Shown here piece by piece: positions 32,720 through 44,451 of a stretch of DNA of 64,000 nucleotides. The first letter of the stretch is position 1. Each line of letters starts with the position of its first letter. Source of the stretch: Diplonema papillatum (taxonomy: Eukaryota > Euglenozoa > Diplonemea > Diplonemida > Diplonemidae); contig JAPJBO010000185.1 of the NCBI GenBank assembly GCA_030068145.1, forward strand, positions 62,001 to 126,000, written 5' to 3'. The notes under the pieces were generated by a model that did no database searches, was not told where the DNA came from, and was given only the letters and a program-made list of their open reading frames with translations. Made by a program: the position numbers and the translations under genes.

Positions 32720-33110
32720 GCCCTGGCCCACGCCTGCACCACTACCACTGCTACGAAACTTCAACTGACCGAATTTCTTACCACTACCGCTTCTGCTAAA
32801 CTTCAGCAGACCGAATTTCCTACCACTACCGCTTCTGCTAAACTTCAACAGACCGAATTTTCTAGCTGCTAAACTTCAACAGACCGAGTTTCCCACCACT
32901 ACAGCTTCTGCTAAACTTCAACAGACCGAATTTCCTACCCACCACCACTGCTACGAAACTTCAACACAGACCGAATTTCCTACCACTGCCGCTTCTGCTA
33001 AACTTCAACAGACCGAATTTCCCACCACTACCGCTTCTGCTAAACATCAACACAGACCGAATTTTCTACCCACCACCACTGCTACGAAACTTCAACACAG
33101 ACCGAGAAGT
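32720..33110. repeat. Irregular 40-50 bp array
   Basis: About eight copies of ccgaatttcctaccactacc gcttctgctaaacttcaaca-type units, with variants gctacgaaacttcaac and occasional deletions. Non-coding. Confidence 0.85.
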
Positions 33111-33254
33111 CGACGACAGGCGCCGGGTCGCGGTGGTATCAGGAGCCGCAAAGTGGTCGGAAGCTGTCGACGTCGGATTACTACCCGTGAGTGACGAGCA
33201 GCAGCACCACCGGGGGGCGGTAGGCCGTAGGGGATCGTATAAACCAGCGCAAGA

Positions 33255-33760
33255 CGAAGACGTACCACGCGGCAATAGCCATCCCAAGGGCCAGTGCCGA
33301 GTTCTTTTAGTACTAACAATCTTGTGGGTTGCCCTTCAAGGCATTGTGGCGCAGGCTAAAAAGACGTAGGGCAGCGTGTTTTGGTGGTTGATCAGAATTC
33401 CTTACCTGAATATGACACAGGGTAAATACAAGTGGGAAAACAAAAGATCAACTGGCACGCACAAGCAAAAGGCGGCAGCGAGATTTGGGGGCTGACCAGA
33501 CTTCCTCGCTTGCAAGAAAAAGGTCAGCAGAAGGGAAAACAAGCGGGAAAGTCGATCAGACCCGCCGCAGGGCGAAGCACGTACCACGCGGCAATAGCCA
33601 TCCCAAGGACCAGTGTCGGGTTCTTTGTTCAGAACCGAAAAGGCAGTAGCGTGATTTGGGGGGCTGGCCAGACTTCCTCGCTTGCAAGAAAAAGTAAGCA
33701 GGAGGGAAAACATGCGGGGAAAGTCGATCAGGCCCACCGCAAGGCGCGAGCAAAGAAGCG
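33255..33760. repeat. Two-copy tandem duplication, about 320/175 bp
   Basis: acgtaccacgcggcaatagc and the following bases occur at 33260-33310 and 33579-33630. The block gacttcctcgcttgcaagaa ... gtcgatcag occurs at 33466-33575 and 33641-33745. No gene seen in 33760-34460. Confidence 0.8.
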
Positions 33761-34469
33761 CCTGTCCTTTTCGGCACACCCACGGCTCTCCCCGTGAACG
33801 GGTGTCCATATCCTCTGGTAAATTACCAGCGTATCAGAGACGTTTGGCACGTCTCACCCCCACGAGCCAATTCACCCCCTGCCCGATAGAACGTTGCCGA
33901 GCTTTGTAGTTTTAGGTTAGAATGCAAATCATCACGATATTCTGCATCGCCGGCATCCCGGTTATCTCTTCGCACGTGATGTGTCATGCTCCTCTTCAGC
34001 TTGTCTTTATCGTCGCGCTCAGGCGCGCGCTTGGTGCTTCGTTTCTCCTTCGACTGCTCGTCCAGCTTCATCGATTGCGCGTCGGTAGTTGCTTTTTTTC
34101 TTTGCAGCGCTTGGACAATGACCGTGCTGTCTTCTGTGGAGCTGCCGAGGTCGATCGTCGTTAATTTAGTAGAGCGTCATCGAGCGAAAACCGCGAGCGT
34201 ATTCGCCGCGTATTCGAGTGCAAGTTGCCGCGGAATCGAGCCCAGGTCGCTATCAGGGAGGGTAGGTGAATTGGCTCACCCCGATTCCGGACAGGTTCGT
34301 TCCCACTTTTTGGCCCAATCTTGTCCATTTCTCTGGACCTAATATGGTCTCATTACGGACCCGATATGAACCGTTTTTTGGATAATTCCTTCCCATTCTG
34401 TGGGACCACTTTTGTTCATTTCTGTTGTCTTGTGACAAAGGGATGGAGGACAAGAACTTTGAGTCTGTA

Positions 34470-34695
34470 CACTGTGGAGTCCAGCCTCAGAATGGAGCTA
34501 CAGCTGAAGGTCAAAAGAGCGGGTGTACATTTACACACGTTTTGGCTGTAGCACACCCGCTTTTCGGGTATGACTCGGGCACACCCTCTTCAATTCCAGC
34601 TTCCTTCAAGCTAACGTGCTATTCTGTCTGCACCGTGTTTCGGTTCTTTGAGCGAACCTTTAACTCCAGCTTCTGAGACTCCATCGTGCAGTTGA
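34470..34695. mobile_element. Foldback hairpin (family B), copy 2
   Basis: Diverged relative of 32185-32330: gtccagcctcagaatggag at the left, ccagcttctgagactcc at the right, with inner gagcgggtgt/acacccgctttt arms. Confidence 0.75.
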
Positions 34696-34950
34696 AGCAC
34701 ATAGCGGGATCTGTCGGATTATGACGTGGAAGACACGAGCGGGCCCATTATCGCCCCTTCATAAAGCACAAGGAGGCCTTAGTGCGCGCAAGGGCACAGC
34801 CGAACCGTTGTCTCCGTACACACCCGGATAGAGTAGCTTGCAACAGCAAGACTTCCCATCATTTTCCCTGGGTTACCGTCAATCGTACAGCGCCACGGGT
34901 TTATCCCCGGTTTGCACCCGCACCTCTCGAATGTACAATCAACAACAAAT

Positions 34951-35500
34951 CGCCAGAAATCTTCTTGTTGCGTTCGTTGGGAGTCATCTGCACACAAAGG
35001 AGTACCACACTATACCCAGCCAGAAATCTTCTTGTTGCGTTCGTGGGGAGTCATTTGCACGCAAATGAATACCATACTATTCCCAGCCAGAAGTCTTCTT
35101 GTTGCGTTCGTGGGGAGTCATCTGCACGCAAATGAGTACCACACTATACCCAGCCAGAAATCTTCTTGTTGCGTTCGTGGGGAGTCATCTGCACGCAAAT
35201 GAGTACCACACTATACCCAGCCAGAAATCTTCTTGTTGCGTTCGTGGGGAGTCATCTGCACGCAAATGAGTACCACACTATACCCAGCCAGAAGTCTTCT
35301 TGTTGCGTTCGTGGGGAGTCATCTGCACGCAAATGAGTACCACACTATACCCAGCCAGAAATCTTCTTGTTGCGTTCGTGGGGAGTCATCTGCACGCAAA
35401 TGAGTACCACACTATACCCAGCCAGAAATCTTCTTGTTGCGTTCGTGGGGAGTCATCTGCACGCAAATGAGTACCACACTATACCCAGCCAGAAATCGCC
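34951..35500 (+). repeat. 67-bp tandem array, 8 copies
   Basis: The unit is ccagccagaaatcttcttgt followed by tgcgttcgtggggagtcatc and caaatgagtaccacactata phrases. The first two units are more diverged; internal units are almost identical. Confidence 0.94.
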
Positions 35501-35559
35501 AGAAGGCCCAAAACCGAACTCTTTGTGTAAAAAACCGGGCGTTTGGGCTGCTTGATGGC

Positions 35560-35645
35560 TGAGCGATTCTCGCCGCCGGAAAACACAAAAAACTTTGAAA
35601 CCCCGGAGTTCCACGCGAACTTTCACTCAAAAATAAACGCTAAAA
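35560..35645 (+). mobile_element. Introner-like tail fragment
   Basis: gaaaccccggagttccacg, cgaactttcactcaaaaat resembles the 3' portion of the introner-like units (ccccggaat..caagcgaactttaactct). The front part of the unit is absent or diverged. Confidence 0.4.
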
Positions 35646-35904
35646 AAAGGCAAGTAGTATCATCCTTCCGAAACTGCGCAATTCCCAAACGGTCCGATGC
35701 TGTTATGGTCTGGTGAGCAGGACTGGGCGCCGTGGGATGAACTGAGAGCTGACCCAAGTTCGGGTCCCAAGTTCGGGACCCCAGTTCGGGACCCAAGGTG
35801 TCCGAGTGATAGAGTAAGTGGTGTGATCCGAACCGAGAACCCGACACAAAGCTGGCAAGAACCCGGCGCACCCCCCGGTAAAACGTGAACCCCCCCATGT
35901 GGAA

Positions 35905-36150
35905 AGGGATTTTGCGGTTAAGTGCACTTGTTGGGACCCGAAAGATGGTGACCTATGCCGGATAAGCCGGGGGATACCCTGGTGGAGGTCCGTTGCGGTG
36001 TTGACGTGCAAATCGCTCGTCAAAGCTGGGTATAGGGGCGAAAGACCCATCGAACCATCTAGTAGCTGGTTCACTCTGAAGTTCCCCTCCGGTTAGCTAG
36101 AACCAAAACAGGAGGTACGCCAGGTAAAGCGAATGATTGGAGGGTAAGTC
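35905..36150 (+). rRNA. Fragment of nuclear 28S (LSU) rRNA
   Basis: The conserved large-subunit stretch is recognisable: gttgggacccgaaagatggt, then ggtggaggtccg, ttgacgtgcaaatcg, gggtataggggcgaaagac, atcgaaccatctagtagctg and, after a short divergence, taaagcgaatgatt.gagg. These appear in the order and spacing of the eukaryotic LSU core near domain II. Homology is lost on both sides (before about 35905 and after about 36150), so this is an isolated piece and not a working rRNA gene. Its sequence could help place the organism. Confidence 0.88.
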
Positions 36151-37554
36151 CTACTTCGCTACAAGAGAGGCCCATCCGATGAACGTCACTCCGAGATTGG
36201 AAATCTCGGATTCTCTCAAGCGAATTCGCACACTGGGCCTTTTCCAAGGTCCTCGGCGTGCGCGCGGTGCGACTTGAGAGTGATGAACTTGTAAACCATT
36301 ATGCGGGACACTGCTCGCCGGTTGTTTTTGCCACATGAGGAAACTGAACCGCCCAAGTAGGACCTTCTGATCATGGTCATTTGCCAAATTTGCCACCTGA
36401 AACCTCGTCCAGGATTTGGGCTCAGGGTAGTGCGGTCAACGAAACCTCTAGTTTCCCTTTCTACTTTTTCCTACTCTCGCAGTGTACAGTTTTTGCCGTT
36501 TCGTAGGAAATGACCCGAAATGCTCGGAGCCCGCACGCTATACGAAACGGTGCGGCATAGATATTGCGACTGCTGCGACTCCAGCGGGCGAATGTCTTTC
36601 TTCAAGAACTCTATCGGAACAGGGCCCCCGTCGGAATAGGGTTGAGGGTTTAGTCCATTAGGGCATACGTTGGCAAGGGCGATCGAAGGCCGCAGCTTTG
36701 CCCTGTTCACTCGCCGTTACTAGGAGCATCGCTGTTGCTTTCCATGGTAAAGAAAGAAAACCCAAATTACCGTCACTAAAAGGCATGAAAAGACGCTGAA
36801 AGTAAATAATGCTGTCGACAACGAAAATCAAAAGAACCAGTTTAGCGCGTAGATCTTCAACAGCTGAGGGTGAGAGTTTCATTCGAACGACCTGTTTTTC
36901 CAAAAAAATTAGCCATGCCTTTGAAATGTGAACCACGAGACGAGACGATTCTTGGAAATCGTCAGTCACACACATTCAAGATCCAGTGGTCGAACACCAT
37001 GGCATTGGGCATTGCAGTGTTGCGTTCATGTCATTGGTAGATCATTCTAGCCACCAGGACCGCAACGTTGCCGTCATTGCCGTCGTTGACCACGACACAG
37101 TGCGGTCAAAGTCCGCAAATCGTGCAGGCATCGGCGCACCGGCCACTGATAGGCCATTTTAGCGGTCAAGGGGTGCAGATTGCCTGGCCAATACTCTAGC
37201 GGGGAGGGCGGCCTTCACCGTAGCCGTGGGTGGGAGTAGGTCCCCGTATTACGTTCTCACATCCCTGTCAGGCGCCCCTTTGCCGTCACCCTTAGCTTCC
37301 GCGTTGTGGTGACGGGTGTGTCGCTGGAGGACGATTCTTCGTTTCTTCCTTCTCCTTCGTCTTTCCCCCCCCGCTCAACACTTCTTCTAGTTGTTTTCTT
37401 TTTCTATTATTTACACTCATCCAGCCCACCGTTCTTCCGCACCAGTCTTCTTCTTCGGGGGGGGGGGGGGGAGAAAATGAGTTTTCTTCCTTCTCAGTTT
37501 TGCACAGGCTCCTTTTGCATTATCATTCTGCAGGACAGCGCCGCTTTGCACAAA
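36151..37554. other. No recognised gene
   Basis: Mixed sequence with a G-run at 37458-37471. Bases 36338-36356 (tgaggaaactgaaccgccca) are shared with 55159-55178, inside the WD40 gene intron. No domain was recognised in any open frame. Confidence 0.45.
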
Positions 37555-37990
37555 TTCATGGTTCGTGTAGATCCCGGAGCCCTCGCCGTCCCCAGCCGCG
37601 CACGCGGGCCCGCCGAATAAGGGCGCCCGCGCCGGGGAGAAGAGGCCGGGCCAAGGCGAAACCTGCCAAGCAGCTGCAGCAGCAGCCTCGGGTGGCTGAC
37701 GGCGTCGATCGGCTGCGCGAAGGACCCTGAAAGGACCCTGTTTTGCCGGAAAAGAGGGGCCCCCAGCAACCCAAAACTCGAAACCTACCGATCAGGTGGT
37801 CCCAAAATGCTCGGGAAATCCAGAATACCTCGTCGGATGCCCGTTTGGGCTGAAATTGTGGCTGCAGAATGCAAAAAAAAAAAAAAAAGAAAACAAGGCA
37901 GAATCACAAGAGGGCAAACGAGGAATCGCACCGAGGAAGACCAGCTCTCGAAAAAACCCTGCCGCCGGGCGATTCGCACGGTGCAAAAGT
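37555..37990 (+). pseudogene. Broken copy of part of WD40-gene exon 49063-50140
   Basis: Bases 37570-37728 match 49405-49575 (gatcccggagc, cgcgccggggagaagaggc, ggcgaaacctgccaagcagc, gacggcgtcga, with a shortened Gln-coding CAG run). Bases 37908-37955 match 49585-49625 (gagggcaaacg, gaagaccagctctcgaaaaa). Between them, 37729-37907 is an insertion, part of which repeats 29900-30230. Stops and frame changes are present. It sits about 11.5 kb upstream of the intact exon. Confidence 0.85.
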
Positions 37991-38090
37991 GATTGCTCTG
38001 CGCCGCCCCCCTAAACCCAGCCTGTTCGGCTGTGTTGTTCGGGTGACTTGACTTGTCTGGATTCCCCCAGTGAACTGCGAGAATCCGTCA

Positions 38091-38873
38091 GTGGCAATAG
38101 CTAGGCGCAGAGTTATTCAACAAGAACGGGAAGAAGAGGGGAAACTGTGTCTTGTACGGCAATAGCTAGGCGCAGAGTTATTCAACAAGAACGGGAAGAA
38201 GAGGGGAAACTGTGTCTTGTACGGCAATAGCTAGGCGCAGAGTTATTCAACAAGAACGGGAAGAAGAGGGGAAACTGTGTCTTGTACGGCAATAGCTAGG
38301 CGCAGAGTTATTCAACAAGAACGGGAAGAAGAGGGGAAACTGTGTCTTGTACGGCAATAGCTAGGCGCAGAGTTATTCAACAAGAACGGGAAGAAGAGGG
38401 GAAACTGTGTCTTGTACGGCAATAGCTAGGCGCAGAGTTATTCAACAAGAACGGGAAGAAGAGGGGAAACTGTGTCTTGTACGGCAATAGCTAGGCGCAG
38501 AGTTATTCAACAAGAACGGGAAGAAGAGGGGAAACTGTGTCTTGTACGGCAATAGCTAGGCGCAGAGTTATTCAACAAGAACGGGAAGAAGAGGGGAAAC
38601 TGTGTCTTGTACGGCAATAGCTAGGCGCAGAGTTATTCAACAAGAACGGGAAGAAGAGGGGAAACTGTGTCTTGTACGGCAATAGCTAGGCGCAGAGTTA
38701 TTCAACAAGAACGGGAAGAAGAGGGGAAACTGTGTCTTGTACGGCAATAGCTAGGCGCAGAGTTATTCAACAAGAACGGGAAGAAGAGGGGAAACTGTGT
38801 CTTGTACGGCAATAGCTAGGCGCAGAGTTATTCAACAAGAACGGGAAGAAGAGGGGAAACTGTGTCTTGTACT
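38091..38873 (+). repeat. 65-bp tandem array, 12 identical copies
   Basis: ggcaatagctaggcgcagag followed by ttattcaacaagaacgggaa and gaagaggggaaactgtgtct. I see no base differences between units, so it is either very young or actively homogenised. Confidence 0.95.
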
Positions 38874-39033
38874 ATGTACTTAACAAGAGAGGAACTCACG
38901 AGTGGGGCATTGCGCCGCTTGCACGTTTGCAGCGACCGTCAGCCGCCACCCCATCGCCAGTTAAGAAAGCCCCGATTGCTTGTGCGACCTCCTGCACAAG
39001 TGCAGGGGAAGCTAGTCGAGATGGGTGGGTAGG

Positions 39034-39560
39034 TCAGCTGGGTTGTCCCCAGCGTATCGACCATGTGCAATTGAGCTCCTGGAGGATGTGTATCGCTGCC
39101 ATTACGGCCTGATTCAACGCGAATGATCGCGAGCTCACTCCTTTCCTTGCTGCTCCCATCACTGTGGTGTTGTCCACCCGTATGTCTAAGTGGGAACCCC
39201 GGAGTGATTCCGGTAAACGAGACAAGGTTTCTTTCAAGGCCCATGCCTCTAAAGCATTGATGTGTTCATCTGCCCTCAGTTTATCCCACTTGTCTCCAAC
39301 GACCGTCATCTCGGCCGTGGTCCGGTATACAATTACCCCTCCCCAGCCGGACAAAGAGGCATCAACAAAGACCGCTTGCTGCCGGTTCTTGTGAGCCCTG
39401 TTGCATCCTTCTTGACCTCTTTACCGCGTTTCTCCATCGCTGCAGCTCCCGCCTTGCGGACGGAGGTACTTTCACGATATCCACTTCCTGTCGTTCTCCA
39501 CGGTTGAGTGCGTTCATTGCCAGCCAGCTTCTGAAGTACTGACTTCTCGCTCCCTAAATG
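39034..39560 (-). pseudogene. Retroelement RNase H fragment
   Basis: Reading from 39560 down, one frame encodes SWLAMNALNRGERQEVDIVK and VPPSARRELQRWRN, the linker that precedes RNase H in many retroelements. A frameshift near 39390 leads into VFVDASLSGWGGVIVY (first catalytic Asp), INALEAWALKETL (Glu) and DIRVDNTTVMGAARKG (Asp). Upstream RT and downstream parts are missing. DASLSGWG also occurs in the YR retrotransposon at 57447-61423, but the rest differs. It is a dead remnant of a related lineage. Confidence 0.8.
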
Positions 39561-40050
39561 TTACCACCACACGCCCCTCCGTGCAGAACTTGCACCTGAC
39601 TTCCTTCATACCCTTCCCCAGGTCTTCCACGAGTGACCCCGCTCGTTCTTGGGCCTCTTTGCTGTTTTTGGAGCTAGCTTTGCGACCGGCTTTGGAGCTG
39701 GCTTCGCGAGCATGTTTCTTCCTGTTGGGTATACGTTTACTCCTGTACCCACTTGGTTGAGTACTGCCGGTGACTACGTATACGTGCGTACGCGTACGCC
39801 AAAAAAAAATTGGCGTACGCGTACGCGTACGTACGGCCGTACGCTGACAGCATTGCCCTAGGGAGGGGGGAGACGCTACCTGTCACACTCTAATGTGGTC
39901 ACCACGGTGGGCGGTCAGAAAAAAAAAAATTTTTTTTTTTGCCCCAAATACCCCAAATACCACACTTTGGAAAATTTTTGTGGGCCCGCTTTTGGCAGGG
40001 AATTTTGACCATTTCACCTTAGAGAATTTGACCACCCAGCCTCCAAGGCA
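39561..40050. other. No gene; one strong hairpin
   Basis: Bases 39788-39824 form a 15-bp perfect stem (gtacgcgtacgccaa) around an A7 loop, continuing into further alternating tacg sequence. Nothing else is supported here. Confidence 0.7.
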
Positions 40051-40054
40051 ACTG

Positions 40055-40870
40055 CACTGTAGAGGGGGGGGGGGGGGGGGGTCTGGTTTATCCGGCCATC
40101 CGGCCAAAGTGGCTGATCCTTAACAAGAGCGCTGCCCCCCCCCCCCCCCCCCCCCCCCAGGGTGCGCACTAAGGGACGTTGCCCCCGTTGCACGTTGCAC
40201 CCCCCTTTTGGGGGGGGGGGGGGTCGTTTTGGGGGCTGTTTTTGGGGTGTTTCCCAGACCCCCCGGTGCCGAGTGGGTACTCCGTTTCCTCCAGATGAAT
40301 CCGTTCTCCTCGTTTTCGAAATCGAAACCCACTTTTGCGGAAAAAAAGGTCATTCCCCACCAAAATGTTTTCCTGCACTTTTTTGGCAGGGAAATGTACT
40401 TAGCAACTTTTGAGCAAAGTCAGTTTCCCCGAAAACCAAGATTCCTGCAGTGCACTCAAAAATCAGCCAAAATCTGGAAAATTGGCCCAAAAAGTGAAAA
40501 TTCGAGCAAATTTGGCCGATTTACCATGTGCTTTCCCCAAAATGCCAATACCCCCCAAAAACTGTTTTTCAGGCAAATCCGCTGGGAAACGTACTTAGAG
40601 AATTTCGAAAAAACGGCACCAAGAAAACCACGAAAGGGCAGATTTTCCCGGTTTCAGCCTGTGCTTTGCACGTCAAATTTCAGGCCTCACAGACGAACTG
40701 AGGACGGAGTGGAAAGATCCATCGCGAAAGAGCGCGTTTAAGGGGGTCCCCGGAAAAAAGGGTGGGGGGGTCCCCGGCCACCAGGTGCACCAAACAGGAC
40801 CCCCCCCCCCCTTCCAAATTTAGCAGACGTTGACGTTGCCCGTTGCACCCCCCAATCCTTAGTGCGCCCC

Positions 40871-40907
<37 letters not shown>

Positions 40908-40910
40908 GTC
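40055..40910. repeat. Region of long G and C homopolymer runs
   Basis: Runs of 16 or more G at 40063, C at about 40137-40158, G at 40209 and C at 40877-40905. Between them is low-complexity sequence with ccccaaaat and gggaaatgtact phrases. The runs can form G-quadruplexes or i-motifs and are prone to assembly error. Confidence 0.85.
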
Positions 40911-40964
40911 GAGCTAATTTATTCCTGGGTGAGCTTTTTTTCAGGCTTTTTTTCCGACTAATTT

Positions 40965-41145
40965 GTTCCGGGAAGTGAAAATTTATTCCGGGAAGTGAAA
41001 ATTTGTTCCGGGAAGTGAAAATTTGTTCCGGGAAGTGAAAATTTGTTCCGGGAAGTGAAAATTTATTCCGGGAAGTGAAAATTTGTTCCGGGAAGTGAAA
41101 ATTTATTCCGGGAAGTGAAAATTTGTTCCGGAAACTGAAAATTTG
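40965..41145. repeat. 21-bp array aatttgttccgggaagtgaa
   Basis: Eight to nine copies. Relatives occur at 42630-42740 (same orientation) and 42835-42985 (inverted: ggaacaaattttcacttccc), so pieces of this array have been duplicated and flipped. Confidence 0.92.
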
Positions 41146-41204
41146 GGGTTTGCCAAATTTTCCAGATTTTCACCATTTGTGTGTGATTTTTACAATTTTT
41201 GTGT

Positions 41205-41590
41205 AAGGTACGCATACCCGAACCCCCCCCGCATACCCGAACCCGCATACCCAAACCCGCAAACCCGAACCGCAACCCGCGTACCCTAACCCCGCAAACC
41301 CTAACCCGCAAACCCCGCAAACCCGCATACCCAAACCCGCATACCCTAACCGCAAACCCGCATACCCTAACCTCGCAAACCCGCAAACCCGCGTACCCGC
41401 AACCCCGCAAACCCTAACCCGCAAACCCGCATACCCAAACCCGCATACCCAAACCCGCAAACCCGCATACCCTAACCTCGCAAACCCGCATACCCGAACC
41501 CCGCAACCCCGCGTACCCTAACCCCGCAAACCCCGCATACCCTAACCCGCAAACCCCGCAAACCCTAACCCGCAAACCCCGCTTACCCGC
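41205..41590. repeat. Telomere-like degenerate array
   Basis: Irregular mixture of cccgcata, cccaaa, ccctaa and cccgcaaa phrases in one orientation. The ccctaa words recall CCCTAA/CCCTAAA telomere repeats, but most words are cccgca-type, so a true interstitial telomere is uncertain. Confidence 0.7.
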
Positions 41591-42050
41591 ATGCGATAAC
41601 GTTTTTCAAATACACACAGCAGATCAAAGAAAGGGGGGAAAGGTGGAAAATGCAGATCAAACGGGAGTAGAATGTGCACACTCGCTTATCCGACTCTTGA
41701 CTTACTATGCCGTGTTCTGAAAGCTGTCGAGGGGCCCCTCCATAGGTTCTCGCATGATTCGTTCGCCTATGTAACACTATCCGTTTGTAGTACGCTTCGC
41801 AATTGTGTTCTTGCACTCTAGCCGAATGGCGGGTGGCGGATTTCCGCGCTCGGGCGCAAGACACAATTATGCTGCTTTTGCAGTGCAAGCCGAACCCGGT
41901 TCGCGACTTCGGTTGCGGTAAAGTGTTACAAAGTCTTCGGCTTTCAGATCCGGATACGCGTATGCAACAGATAGTTAGAGGTCACTTGAAGGATACCCGT
42001 GTGCAGCGTTCGAAAGAGTTTGCGTATCTGGAGTCTTTTTTTTTTTTCGG
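41590..42050 (+). repeat. Left arm of a 4.8-kb inverted-repeat structure
   Basis: About 450 bp that recur inverted at 45957-46395 with very few differences. The arm contains an open phrase, CTLAEWRVADFRARAQDTIM then LLLQCKPNPVRDFGCG, of unknown nature in both arms, with a changed C-terminus. Confidence 0.92.
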
Positions 42051-44443
42051 GGGGTGCCCTTTTGACCCTATGTATTTTATTATTTTTTGAGAAGAGAGTT
42101 TACGACAGCCTCGAGGATATTCGTCATTTCCTGCGTTCGTCCAGTGTAATTGTCGTCCAAGTTACTGACCGTGGGAAGGGGTTCCAAGAAGTCTGTCTGA
42201 GTGCGCGATGCAGTTTACCGATAGCCACCGCGTGCCTTCTGTGCCAGGGGTCGGATACGTTTACTTGCTGACCGGTGCTAACTTTGTAGAAGGCCCACCT
42301 ATCAGCCTGAGTTCAGCTCCACAAGGTTCGTTTCGTTAAGGCAACTCATGATCACTTCGGTGTGAGGGATTAGTCCTGTTAGAAACTACTTGTGGGCGCC
42401 TGCTCCGTTGCGTGGTCTTCTCTCCGTACAGTGTTCCACATCTGGAAGGTCCTTGCGTTCAGTTCGCGCTTCCTGTGGGCACAAAGACAGTCGGTGACTT
42501 CAGGAAGGAATCAGCCATTCTTGCGTGATGTAATGTGGAGTGCAGATTCCGTTTGTTGCCACCTTGGGTTGTCAGCCCAGTCCTCCCCAGTTCTAGGTTC
42601 GGTCCGGGTCCCGTGAAATGAGGAGAAATTTGTTCCGAAACTGAAAATTTGTTCCGGGAAGTGAAAATTTGTTCCGGAACTGAAAATTTGTTCCGGGAAG
42701 CGAAAATTTGTTCCGGGAAGTGAAAATTTGTTCCGGGGTGAGTTTTTTTTCTGGGAGGCTCACTGATCGTGTCAGCCATTTTTAGCCCAGAAATGAAAAA
42801 AAACTCACCCAGGAACAAATTTGTCAGAAAAAAAGCCCACCCCGGAACAAATTTTCAGTTCCCGGAACCAATTAGTCAGAAAAAAAGCCCTCCCCGGAAC
42901 AAATTTTCACTTCCCGGAACAAATTTTCACTTCCCGGAACAAATTTTCACCTCCCGGAACAAATTTTCACCTCCCGGAATAACAAAGTCGGAAAAAAAGT
43001 CGGGAAAAAAGCCACCCCGGAATAAATTAGCCCCACACCCCCCCCCCCCCCCCCCCCCCTCCTGGTGCAACCCACTGTGGACCTACTGTGGGACCCACCT
43101 TAGCTAAATTCTCTAAGGCGAAATGGTGGAAAAAGTGGGTCGAAATTTTTTTTTTCGAGTGCTTTTTTGGGAGGATTTGGGCCAAAAAAAAATTTTTTTT
43201 TCTTGGTCGCTGCTGAGGAAACCACCTGAGAGCGGTCACCACCCTGCTGCACACAGGCCCTGCAGGAGGGGGGGGGGTAGGGGGGGTCAATCTGTGTCCC
43301 AATTGGGCATTTTTCAAAGTTCATCATGCTAGGGCCTCCTGGGGACCTGGCCCCCTGTAGAGCACCCCACATCGTCATTTCCACAGGGTTTTCGAGCTTA
43401 AAATCGAGTGCAGAGCCCTAAAACGAGTATAAAACGCGAATTCAAAATTGCTGTCCAAAGTCGTGCCACCCTTTTACCCCACCGCAGAATTGCAAAAGGT
43501 GGGTGGTAATGCAGCTCAAAGCCACCGCACAGGCAGCAAAAAAGTAGAAACCAAACGCTTGTCTCGCGCACCATGCCTCACCAATACAAGAAGAAAGGGG
43601 GTTCATTGGTCGCGGAGACGCCCATATAATGGCAGAACAGCTAGAGTGAGATTGTGCTCTGTAGGTTCGAATTTTTTTCAGCAGTGCTGAAGGACACGAT
43701 GCTCCTACGTGTAGGAGGGAAGGACAGGCTCGGATCGAGGGAAAGCGGGGACAACGGGGCTACCGTCTGTGCTTGTCGTCATGCAAAAATGTCGAACCGT
43801 TTTTCTTCCTCACTTTCCACAAAGCGTGTCCCAGAACTGCACGAACATTGGTCTGAGCAGCTCTTCTCCGGTAATGCGTGCCGCCTATGAGGACGACAGG
43901 AACGTTTTTGCAACGATTCAGAAGCAGCATTCACCCCTTCACATCTGCCAAGGTGGCACAAACTGGACCTTACGTCTACCTGAGGGGCTTCTTTTGAAAA
44001 TGCAACGCACGGAGCTGGTTAATCTTGCGACAGGGCTGCAAGTGCCTTGCCGTACAAAGGCATCAGCGTTGACTTACGGCTGCAGCTCGGCGATGCTCTC
44101 TTTGATCGTTAAACTCAGTCTCCCCTAGCCTGGCGTAGCAAAATAGCGTTTTTGCTGGTGTTTTCCACCGCAGATGAGGGCCTCCTGGTCTCCCAGTATG
44201 AATTTAAAGTGAATTTTGGCGGTTGAAGTAGCCTGGGGTAAAAGGGTGGCACGACTTTGGACAGCATTTTTGACACCCTTGTTCAGCAACCATTCAACGC
44301 CCGTTGGGTGCACATCCAGCGGTATTTCATGCAGAATTGGTGTTTTGCACCCGAAAATCCAGTTTTCGGAGCCGGCTTTGTCGTTATATTTGAAGGTTGA
44401 AAAATGGTCCATTGGGACACTTTTAAACAGTAGATTGACCCCC
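42051..44443. other. Interior of the inverted-repeat structure; no gene recognised
   Basis: Contains the 42630-42985 repeat pieces, C/G runs at 43029-43058 and 43268, and an inverted pair (43450-43488 with 44228-44268, core gtcgtgccacccttttaccc). A 95-codon minus-strand frame at 44125-44412 overlaps that pair and has no known domain. Confidence 0.5.
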
Positions 44444-44451
44444 CCCTAGGG

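Noticed and set aside
33823-34071. 82-codon minus-strand charged frame (KLDEQSKEKRSTKRAPERDD)
   Set aside because: Composition looks protein-like, but there is no domain, splice context or second copy; too weak to call.
34951-35500. CRISPR-like regular repeats (67 bp)
   Set aside because: Units are contiguous with no unique spacers, and the context is eukaryotic. The same applies to the 44, 65 and 108-bp arrays.
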